Below, in pieces: positions 12,501-24,500 of a DNA stretch of 64,000 nt. The position numbers and the translations under genes were made by a program. A model generated the notes under the pieces. The model saw only the letters and a program-made list of their open reading frames with translations, made no database searches and had not been told where the DNA came from. Position 1 is the first letter of the stretch; the number at the start of each line of letters is the position of its first letter. Origin of the DNA: Syngnathus acus (lineage: Eukaryota; Chordata; Actinopteri; Syngnathiformes; Syngnathidae); contig NC_051097.1 in assembly GCF_901709675.1 (NCBI RefSeq), forward strand, positions 8,596,039 through 8,660,038, read 5' to 3'.

Positions 12501-15500
12501 CCTCTTTCCATTTCTTTTATGGCTTTTAAAAGCTTAGAGGCGCTTCCCTGCAGAAGCGACCTGAGTCTCTTCTGTTGCTTACATAACGAATTTCGTTACA
12601 CAGCGTGGCAAACGTATGTCGTTGGACGTTAATGCTGACAGCGCACTTTTTTTTCCTCAACAGAGAGCAAAGCTCCACGCTGCCTTGCAGGAGAAAAATC
12701 GTCTCAATCTGCAGCTGATTGGCCGTCACCTGAAGGCATCCAAATATGACCAGGTGATGTTTCCACTCATGTGAAAGAAAGAGTGGCGCTGACCACCCGT
12801 GATGATCTGTGATAATCTACCCTGGTTGTCTTTCACAAAAGAGTCGCTCTTGACATCCATCCAAGGGCTTCCACTTGCGAGTTTGCTCCACAAAAAGGTT
12901 CCCATCTGTGCACAAACAATCGACACACACACACACACACACACAAAAGGAAAAGCAGGGCCAACATCTTGCCAACCTGACAGATTGCATGAAGGAAGAG
13001 TGCGGACAATCCCTCTGACCCTTGGCAAAAAGCTTATTTGGCATATTTAGCATAGCAATTAGAGGAAAGTTTTTATTTCTATCCAAACAAGGACTACATA
13101 AGGAGTGAATAGAAGTTTTGCATCATATATTGTACATATACGTATATACGTACATATACATAGACATACGTATATATACATATAAGTACATATATAAAGA
13201 TACAGCTATTCTATTTTATTCTATATATACATACATATAGTATGTCTGCAATTTAATATTGTGGGTTGTGTGTCCAATTAGTTAAACAGCTCAAATAATT
13301 ACTGCAGTTTTATTATGCCCATTTCAAGACTTTTTCCATAATTATTATGAGATAATTCTGAAGAGTCAATGAACAAATTCCCCCCTGCAAGTTTTGTGCA
13401 CTTCAAATACACGGCGTTATCTTTTGTGGGCTCATGCGCTCGTTTAATTAATGAGATGATTGGCATACAGCGTCGGGAGGGATCCTACCAGGCCACATTT
13501 GTAGAAAACTTTGTGGCTTAGGGCGTGTGAGTGATGAAGGCGGGCAGACTTAACGCTCACGTCAGCAGCGCGCTTTCATCAACGTTAAATGGCAATGTGC
13601 TGATGAATTCTTGCTCCGACTGCGAACCCCCAATCAACCCTGCAGTCAAAAGTTAAAACTGCCTCCCTTAATAATTGGAACAAGTGGCGAGGACAGACAT
13701 TGTATTATTCACTCGCTAGTTCTCATTTAATCAACGACACGAAAGCGATGAATTATGCAACCGCAAACATTTCTTCATTTTTGTCGTACACGTAGGTACA
13801 GTCTGACTTCCATCAGCTGAAAGAGACGCTTGCCGTGGTGAGTCAGGAGAGAGACGCGGCCCAACAGCAGCGTACCCAACTTCGAGGCCAAGTGGAGAAC
13901 CTGGAACAGGTTCTCAAGGTGAGACGTGTTTCTGATGATGTCACACATTGAACCTCGAGATGTTCCTGGCTGTACAATAATCACATTGTTCCTTTTCCTG
14001 AACCAGAAAGACCTTTTAAGAATAACTTTCCCACATTAGGCCAAATGTGATTTCCATTGTTTGTGTCTCGTCCCGGCCTGCTCGGAAGTGACAGCAAAGC
14101 TGCTGCTTTGAATCAAATAGCCGACCGACGTCTCTGGACTGTAAATCGATGAAGCCAGCTTTTGCTTCTAGAATGTACTGTCAGAGCAATTTGCTGAAAT
14201 CTTGCAGAGGTTTTAAAAAAATAAATAAAAAAAAAGTGATTTTTCAGTATTCGTAGACAGGCCCTCCGCAGATCTGTAGCTTAGTGCCTCTCAGTGATTA
14301 TGCAAAGCGGCTGCTGCCTGATTTAGTTTAGGGCACCTCTGAGCCATTCAGAGCAAAAAAGGCTTTTGGAGACAAGAGTGAAAAATTGTTGCGGCGTGGC
14401 TAAAGTGGTCGTCTCCCAAGCCAAAGGTGCGAGATACTGAAACCCCCCACTTGACATGCATGTTAGATTTATTAATGAGTCTTTATTATGAGTGCAAAGG
14501 TATTTACAGTTTTTTGTCCATATTTGGACAGCATATGCACCAGACTGTCGAGGAGAAGCAGCGGCCACAAACAGAGCATGAGCAGGCCAAGCAGAAGGAG
14601 ATCCATCAATTGCAAAAGGTATGGAAAAAAATACCAATTGTAGTAGATATATAACTTTTTTTTTTTTTACTTGCGATCTTAAAAAGAGCCGAAAATAGAT
14701 TTTTTTCCTTCAGTGTCATAATATTTTTGTCATTCATTCACTGTCATTCAAATGTATTTAATTTATGTTAATGCATTATTACCTCCACCAAGGCATTATG
14801 ATCTCCACTACATCTAGTTTGGAATATGGAAATGGATATTTGTGCTGAGTCACCACTGAGTGGAAAATACAATGCTTGTTGCCGCATCGTTTCCTGCTTG
14901 GGTTTCTAAAAATGTCCTTTTTGTTGTTAAATTTATATTCCTTTCAAGCTGTCTTTCCTGTAGCCTACACACATTTTTTTTTTTTGAGGCGTGTTGTCTG
15001 ATATCTTTTAAGCTGCTGTCCCCAATGAACCGAATCCTCCTTGTAATCATTGACTGTAAAATGTAAAGGATTCAATACACTTAGTGTATTAATCATATAT
15101 ATTTGTATATGTATATATATAAAAAATATATAATATATTATATATATAATATATGTATATTATTATATATATTGTATATTTTTTTATGCAGCTTCACAGT
15201 ATTCAATATTGCTAATTTATACACCATTGGAAATGTAAAATAAAATTGTGAATCACTTCAATTAAGTGTTCAAGTGTATTAAAATGTCTTCCCACGATTG
15301 TGCCTGTACATTAACTACCATGTGTTCAGCCACCTACGTATAATCATAGGGCGCAGATGCTTACATTAATTATGTTCTACTGACTCACTCAGGTAATGCA
15401 AATTGCGTAACCAAAGCGGCAAATAATGCTCTCTGCCCACACACATGATTGTTATTCATCCCTGATAATTACCAATTTAGATACTAAAAATTGGATGATC

Positions 15501-18500
15501 TTAAAAATATGGAAATAGTGACCATTCCAAATGATGCTTCATCCCCCAAAAGGTTCTTAAAAGTTTTTAAAATGATCCCAAGTGAGGAAAAGCAAATTCT
15601 TTGTAGTTTAAAGCCGTTCTTAGTGTTCCTTGCCTGGAAAGACGTGTGACAGTTCATTAAAGGCGTACGAGGCAACTTGTCTCCGTGGTGAGTGGTGTTG
15701 ACTGCATGTCAGGTGCGCGCTGTCCTCTTGAAGCCCTACGGATCTTGATTATTGTGTCATGTGTCAGTGTGTGTCTTCTTCTTTTTCTTCGTCCAGGCCC
15801 GCCTTCAAGCAGACCGTGACCATGAGCAAGCCGTACAACTGTTAGAGGTAAGTAAATAAAAAATGATTAGTAGGGGGAGTGTAATCTGAGATCAGTCTGC
15901 TAATTCCCACAATGCAACGTTATGTTTTGCTTTCATTTCCATTCACATCATCATCTTTCATTTTTACTATAATTTCTTTTTTTTTTCTTTGCTTCTGTCC
16001 TCCCCCTCTTTCTTTTTTTTTTTTTAACAGAACAATCACAGCAGAATGTTTCAGGTATTCTCCCCTCTATGATTCCCCCCCCCCCCCCCCCCCCACATAT
16101 TAAATAATATCCATTGATAAAAACTAAACCGTAATGTACCTTTCTGGCAGTACTGTTGTTATACGAATTATTTAATGTCTCTAGGTTGTATAATCCAGTT
16201 ACCCCATAGCGGTGCTTAATGTAAATCGTGTTATATGAGCAGCGGTGCAGACGACTTCACACGTTTACGTGTTGATTAGACTGCGGTGGGATTTTGCACA
16301 AAATGCTGCTTTCAGCTCTTAAGGGACGTTTTTTCTAATTGACTCTCTGATGGAATTGGCACATCTGTAATCTTCTATTTCGAAGACTCGTGTATGTTAA
16401 TTCTGCACTTCATTTTGCCCTCTCATCATTCTTTTCTGTCAAAGGTCCAGATTTGTGACCTGGAGCAGACATGCGGGTCACAGAGTGAAAACTTCCATCA
16501 TCTGTCCAAAGAGCTGCTGGAATTCCGTTTACAATCCCATCCCGTGGAAATCCTCCTAAGTAAAGCCCCCGCCAAATCCTTCAATTTTCTCTCGGCGGAG
16601 GAGCGGCTCCCTGAAGTTGTTGTCGGATTTGAAAGCCAGACAGAAGCAGGTAGGCCCGGACTTTATTCTTGTCAAATATTCATTTTGGACTTATAATATT
16701 TTGACGATATTTAAAGTAACACCAAAGCTTTGCCGTCTGCTAGCTTGTCGCTAACGCACAATGCAAAACTCCATAAACAGGCTAATGAACGGAAACTGAC
16801 ATTTTCTGTCTTACTTATAGTAGTTGTCATGATCCACAAACGGTTATATTCTATTTAATTAGTTACTATTATTGTAAAATACACAATTATAGACTGCGGG
16901 GGTGTCGCAAATGGCCTAGCCATAGTTGTGGTTACACACTTTGGGCAAATGCATCAGATTAGTAACAGGCTGACCACAGGAGCTCAGTGATACACTGTCA
17001 CTACCAGCTCTAATTTCCTCCAGCCATTCGTCTGTCTGCACTGGTACACTACAATTTGTGTTCCCTGCATTTTTCATGTGTTTAACCCCAAGGACATTGA
17101 TGGTATTTAAGGACAAATGCGCCGCACGTGCTCGTTGACGGGGCCAAACGGGCCTCGGATGTTGGCCTGCTCACTCACTTTAACAGGAGATCAATAGACG
17201 GGCAATGAGACGCAAATGGCTTGCAGGAGGAATGACAGTTGCTCTTTAATTGTGATGGAAATCAATTTCTCCCAGGCGATGAGAGAGCGCCAAACGCACC
17301 ACCACTGAACTCCAAGTTCTCGCAGTGCCCAAAGCAGACCGGAGACAGGGATAGCACAGATTGGCCGTCTGTCGAGTCCCGCACCGTGAAAACGGAACGC
17401 GCCAGCTGCACTCAGCGGCTGACCCCATCAGCGGTGAGTCTTCAAACCTTGGATTCAAGCCTATTGGTGTCAAAGAAGTATGTCGAGGTGATACATGAGA
17501 TCTTTGTATGTTGGAAATGAAATTATGGAAATTAACTGGGGTTTGTTGTCAAGCTACAGATGGAGGATGAACCAAGCCCATCACCCAGGTCCAAGCCTCG
17601 CTACACAGGCCAGGTCCGACTTTGCACTGCCCGATACAGGTGAGGATCCTCAGCTTCTTCATTTGTTGGTTTAGAATCCATTTATAAAGCTTCAAATTCT
17701 TCTTTTAGTTACAATCCCTATGACGGACCAAATGAACATCCTGAAGCAGAGCTCCCTCTTGTGGCTGGGAAGTATCTGTATGTGTACGGCAACATGGATG
17801 ACGATGGATTCTACGAAGGTGATTTTTTTTTTTTATTTGCCTGAGGAAAAGTTCTTTTGCTGTCTCAACAACTGACTTTAGAGCTTTGCTATCAAATCTC
17901 CAAAGCATTATAACGGCCTCTCAATCAGACGCAATGCTAATCCCCAATAGCGAGCAAGCCTTCGGGGCCGGCGCAGGATGCCGCAGACGCCGTTGCGCTC
18001 AGCTGCACTGACTCATTAAAGCTGGAAGGGGAGGGGGAGGGGGGTTGAGATTGCATGGCGGCATGGAGGAGGCGTTGTGGGTTTAACCATGAAGGAGAGA
18101 GACCAAGCTGTTGTCAAGATGGGACCTCGGTTTCTTTTAGCTTGATGACTAATCCAGCTGGGCTCGCCTTAATCATAAGCACACGCACGCACACACAGCT
18201 ATAACGAGTCACCGGCGGGGTTCCGTGGATGGAAGAAAATACGATAGTGAGCTTTTCTGATAACAGAAGAATAATCACAGTCCTTGAATAAGCTGTGAAC
18301 TGAAGTTGTAGTTCGGCGTCGAACGTGCAACAATGCCCAAACCCCCCAAATTAAGACACAACTTCAACCCGCCACTCTCTACTTGTTTTTTAAACATAGG
18401 GGAGCTGCTGGACGGCCAGCGAGGACTTGTCCCATCAAACTTTGTCGAGTTTGTCCAGGACAAGGAGAAGCTGTCCATTCAAGCCGGAGATGGAGAAGAT

Positions 18501-21500
18501 CTTGGCCCGGTCGAACGTACATCCCAAGCCTTGATGCCCGTGGATGGAGGTCCCGGCCAGGATGTTCTCCTGGGCTCGGCGAACGCCTTGGTACCCTGTA
18601 GCAACGGCACGGTTGGCCCCCTGGACCCGGAGGACCTGGCTGAAGACGTTGTGCCTTATCCCCGAAAGATCACTCTGATCAAGCAGCTGGCGCGAAGCGT
18701 CATCGTAGCTTGGGAGCCTCCGGTCGTGCCTTTGGGCTGGGGGAACATCTCCGGCTACAACGTGTTAGCGGACGGGGAGATGCGAGCCAGCATACAGTTT
18801 GGCGGGCGTACCAAATGCTTACTGGAGAAACTGGACCTGGACGGATGCGTCCACCGCGTGTCGGTACAGAGCGTCACCGACAGGGGCTTGTCGGACGAAC
18901 TACGCTGCACCCTCTTAGTGGGAGCCAACGTTGTAGTGGCGCCTTGCGGCCTCCGGGTGGATGACATCCAGCGAGACACAGCCGAGCTCTCCTGGTTGCC
19001 TAGCAACAGCAACTACGGTCACACCGTCTTCTTGGACGGAGTGGAGCACGCGGCGTTGAAGCCGGGGAGATACAGACTACGTTTCTTCAACTTAAAGCCG
19101 CTGACGGTGTACAAAGTGTCGGTGGTGGCACAGCCTCACCAGGTGCCATGGCAACTGCCTTTGGAGCAGAGGGAGAGGAAGGAAGCGGGAGTGGAATTCT
19201 GCACTCAGGCTGCAGGTCAGCACTACATCACGGAGACTCACGTTTGCATTGCTTCATAGTCCCCGATAGACCTTGTCAATACTTCTTCCGAAAAGATAGC
19301 TGCGGCTGCATATTTGTGTTTACTTTCAGGTTTTAATGCAATGTCAATTTGTGTTACCAGCCGCAACATTCGGTAAACCAGCCCAATCCAATAAGCACTC
19401 TGGCCACAATCCGACTCAATTTTATTGACACTGTTGGCGCACTAACAGAAAAATATCCAAACTGATTTCATTTATTGTTGGTAGACATCTATATAAAAAA
19501 AAAAATCAGCTTGTGTGCCCGATGTTGTGACTGGTGAGTGGGGCTGCACTAAACTACAGATGAGTCCAACATTTCCTCACTGTGCCATTGTTGTGTATTG
19601 TATCTCGTCTAGGTCCAACACCCTATTGCAGAACAGGTCAGAATCAAATATCAAATCCTGAACTGAATTTCACATACATCTCACTTCACGAATGATGGAA
19701 GGCAATCTCCAAACTAAATAAAATGCAATTTTGCTCAGCTTTCCTCACGACACATTACTAATGAGCACTAAACCAAGCACCGCCAGATATGATCGTGTAT
19801 AATACTTATGAGTCATTCTCCTTGCCTGTAGCATAGCCCCGGCCTAACTATTATGTAATTTAAAACAGTGGCAACGTAGTATGAATAGGCATTTGTTTCG
19901 GCATACAGTAAATGCAGATTTGCATGTCATTAATATCCTGCAAAACAACTTGTAAGTCGTGTTATTTGGCACACCACGTGATCACAATACTGCACACTTA
20001 TTATGCAGCATGCAGTTAGAAATGATCCCATTTAGTTCTTTGGAGACTTCTGCAACCACATCACACCCTTCCTGTGCATGTTGGTGCTTTTGGGGAATGC
20101 TTTAGAATCGTTCTCCCGTTTGGATATGGAATATGAAATAATTTAACACGCCTTGTTTTACTTCCCAGGTCCTCCCCTGCCTCCGCAAGATGTGCAGGTG
20201 CTCTGTGGGCAGGCACCAGGGGTCCTACAGGTCCGTTGGAAGCCCCCCCTATTGTCTCCGTCAGGCACGTCCAATGGTGCCAATGTCCTTGGCTATGCTG
20301 TCTGCACTAAAGGACAGAAGGTGAGGTGGATTTTTTTTTCTTACTCATCTCTGGTTATGGATGACTCCTCTGCATGCTAAGGTTCTGTGATCAAAACTGG
20401 GTCACTCATGACTGTGTATACGTTTTCAGTATGCTGCTCGTATCTCTAATCTGTCACAATACCAAAACCGCATATCGTTTCAGTCGGATTCTTGACTTTG
20501 CCTCTTCTGCCCTCTGGTGACGACCAGACGGAATCACCTGGATGCTTTTATTCAGTCGGTTGCTTGGTTACAGGTTCACTTGTGTGTGTCTTGAAACCAG
20601 ATTGCAGAGGTGATGTTCCCAATGGCGGACTACGTGACGGTGGAGATGACGAGGATACAGTGCCTGGAGGCCAGGGAGGTGATAGTCCGGACGCTGTCCG
20701 CACAGGGAGAGTCGCAGGACTCCCACGTGGCCCTCATTCCAAACAACCTGCTCGTGCCTCTACCTCCGCTTCCTCTGCCAGCGCCAATGCACCCCCATCC
20801 CCACGGCCAACCTCACCTTACATCCCCTCACCACCCTCACGCCCCCCTGCAGCTTCCTGCCCCGCCCCAAGCCCACGGACAGCCGGCCCCACGCCATCCC
20901 TACCCCCATGCCCCGCACCCTCAACCGAGAGTCCCTCACCCAGGCGGGCCCCAACCAAACCAGAGTCGACCGCCGCACCCTCATCCGCAACAGCCCCTGC
21001 ACCTCCACCAAGGTCCCAGGCCCCAGCACCGACTGCCTCTGCAGCCCCACGCCCATCCCCACCCCGTACCTCAGAGACCAGTAAGTGCCAGAGACCTGGA
21101 TGCCAAAGAGCAAGCCGCCCACCACGGAGCTGCCGTCCCGCCCGGTTGGGACCTTGCACGCTCCCCTTCGTCCCAGCCGCCCATACCCATGCAGGGCCAC
21201 ACCCTTGAGCCCCCTCCCCCTGGCAATCCACGTTGCCCCTCCCCTCAGAGGATTCTACCACAACCGAGAGGCACTCTTATCCCAGACAACGTGGCCAAAG
21301 CCATCGCCCGGGAAGCGGCGCAGAGGGTGGCGGCGGAGAGCGGCAAGGTCTGACCACACCTGACCACTCCTGGTTGTCACGGCAACACTCCAGTTACACC
21401 CTCCTGTCTCGCATTTCAGGGGGACCGGAGACCTGTTAGCTACGGTGAACAGGGTCAGTCCTTTCACCAGCATCACTCTGATGAAGACGAGGAAGACGAA

Positions 21501-24500
21501 GAAGGGTTCCCACGTCGCCGCCGACGAGGACCTTCGGTCGACGAGTTCCTCCGAGGCTCTGAGCTAGGAAGGCCGGTATGTGAAACGGGACGAGCCCTTC
21601 TCACAGAATCACCGACCTTACACAAGCGGGAGAGAGGCAAATGTGGCTGGTTGCATGCCAAGTGCCAACGCGACCGTGCCGGCGTCACTGTGTGTGCGTT
21701 TGTTTGTCACGCGTGTTTGGTGTGTGCACGTCTGTACGTATGTATGTGGACTTAAACAAGCGGGTCTGTGTGTTTGTGTGTGACTGTCAAAAGCCTCACT
21801 ATAGTCACAATGAAGATTATCACAGCGAGAGCAGCCGCGGCTCTGACCTGTCTGACATCATGGAAGAGGATGAGGAGGAGCTGTACTCAGAGATGCAGCT
21901 GGACGAGGGACGCCGACGCAACTCGCACAACACACCCAAGGTGCAGTTCTTTGCACTTGCTGTACTTAGACTCAAATTTACTGTTGCGAACTGCACAGGC
22001 ACAGATATTTGACTGCTGCCTTTTCTTGCACTGGATATGTGTTGTTAGCGTGTGTGCCGAGTTTAGGGTAGAGTACAGTGGAACCTCCTAATTGGAGAAA
22101 CGAAAAGAAGAAGTCAGCATTCCTAACTGTTATAAATATTAGATCAAGACAAATTAAGCACCGTTTCAAAAACTAGGACAAAGTCAAACTAGTGACAGAC
22201 AAGGACCGTGGTGCCTCCAGAAGTTTCATTATTTGCAAATCATCTTTCCCCATTGAGATGAATAGAGATGCAAACAATCCGTTCCAGCTCGCCTAAAAAC
22301 ACAAAAATTCAACACCAAATCAATTTAATAAATGCACAAACCAAAACGGCCCTTCTTGTTCTTCTTCTGTGTGGTTTATTGTTGGTAGGCAAACCAGTTC
22401 AACTAATTGTTACTGCCATCTAGTGGTTGGGAGGACTTAAGCCATTTTGACTTTAACATTAAGAGCAGACACCATTATTTCACATCTCCTTCTCTTTGAT
22501 CTGAATGATTATTCCAGAACAATACACTTTCTTGAAGGCTTGTTTGTGTGTGTTTTCTGTGTGCGTCAGCGTGTCTGTGTTTCAGTGTGCCTGTCTGCGA
22601 GCGCTGCATGAGTTTGTTTACATACAATTTGTTGGACTATGTCAACGCACATGACTGCATATTGTTCACAAACACTACCGTAGGAAATTGAACTGACGTG
22701 TGAATAGTTGCTGTCTTCTGCATTGTAGTCAAACACTCCCTCTAGAGGCCGTCACGACCGGGAGGGCGGGCGAAAGATTCATCACGGTGGCTCGCAGCCT
22801 CAGAGACGACCTCTGATGGTCCCTGCCATCGGTCAGTACAACCCGGGTTCATTTATGTTTACACTAAGGCTCCATGCATGAGATACTGACATACTTTTAA
22901 ATGTCTTTCTACTTGCCACATGATTCTGTCTTATTATTATACATTGTAGCACCTTCTGATTGGTGTTTCCTGTAGAAGTAACCTTTGAGAATAACAGTGA
23001 GGGAAACATCACGGAGAACTATGGCAGAGTAGCTCGGTTCAGGACCGGGTCTTCCCGCAGGCACGGGGGCGGCACCAGGTCTCCCCAGGGTACGTGCTGC
23101 AACCTGCAGACTGAGTCTTAGCAAGTTGGCAAACGGCAAGAAGGAGATGGAGACAATTGCGAATGGGGTTGCAAAGGGCTGGAAAGTTGTCTGGTCATTT
23201 TCCACGTCAATAAATTTAGAACCATTTCAGGGTGGAAACTTTTCAGTGTGAGTTCCAGAATTTTGCAACACTACCCGCAAGTGTCTGTTTCTCTTTTGAT
23301 TCGTACTCACCCTGTCGAATGGCACCATTGAACTGCACAGATGGAAGAGCCACTTAAGTCCACAGTTTGACTGATTGCACCAAGACCGCTCCCCTCACTG
23401 CCTCACTGCCCCCTCCCCTTTTTTTGGTTATCACACAAGTGACACTTTTGGAAGCATTTTAGCATGAACTTTTCCGTTTGGTTGGGCATTTGGGGTTTGA
23501 TGCATCTATTAACAAGATAAAAAAATAATGTATGTTCCCAATCTTGTCTGTGTGTCACTTCCTGTTTTGTCTCACCCATTGACTAGTATGCAACCAAAAA
23601 TTACCATCAATGTGTATTTGGCCATTTCAGCATGCTAACAAGCTGCTGCCACATAATAGCTGATGTCAGCAAAACAAAAACAAAAAAAAGCACTTTTTAT
23701 TTCTTATTTGTGTGTTGAAGATGGCTACAGGGATCGTCACTCTCCCACCTACTTTGATGAGTCGGAGCCAGAGGAGGCCTTTCGGGTATTTGTGGCGCTC
23801 TTCGACTACGACCCTCTGTCCATGTCCCCTAACCCAGACGCGGCCGATGAAGAGTTGCCCTTCAAAGAGGGACAAATCATCAGGGTGAGAGGTTCACGTT
23901 CATATATTGTACTTTACACATATAATGTATTGCCGCCTCTTCTTCACCAGATATTTGGTGATAAAGACACCGACGGGTTCTACCGAGGAGAAGTAAGAGG
24001 CAGGATGGGGCTGATTCCGTGTAACATGGTGTCCGAGATACGAGCGGAGGATGACGAAACTATGGATGAACTCATCAAACAAGGCTTCCTACCTCTCAGC
24101 ACCCCGGTGGACCGATTAGGTACTAAACATCAGATGAATGCCGGTCAATTGATGACTAAATGATAAAAATCATTGATTGTGACTTTCAGAGCAGAACAGA
24201 AGAGGCCTCCGTCGAGGTGAGGCCTCCAGGAGGATGGTGGCATTGTATGACTATGACCCCCGAGAGAGCTCGCCGAATGTTGACGTTGAGGTATCGTATA
24301 TCAGTGGCTGAGGATAATAATGTAAAAAAATATATAATGAAAAAAATGTAAAATATAAATAATAAAATATAAAATAAAAAAGAAATAATAAAATATTTAA
24401 AAAAAAAAAAAAGTAAAATATAGAAATAAAATGATGTAAAAAAACAAAAAACACTAATAAATATTACTCCCCTCTGACAGGCTGAGCTGACCTTCTGCAC

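Larger units (their letters stand above)
2570..12663. other. rimbp2 10-kb intron
   Basis: No protein exon recognised. Contents: homopolymer runs (T at 3168-3184, G at 4713-4727, T at about 5521-5541, A at about 10550-10567, T at about 12129-12151), a GA-rich candidate promoter zone (4500-4950), a degenerate retroelement tail near 7230-7345, a CTCF-like motif at 7163 and an AATAT microsatellite at 12196-12237. Confidence 0.6.

Noticed and set aside
20492-21261. Long overlapping frames on both strands over the His/Pro-rich exon
   Set aside because: Shadows of biased codon composition; only the frame that joins FN3-3 to the conserved RILPQP segment is supported by homology.
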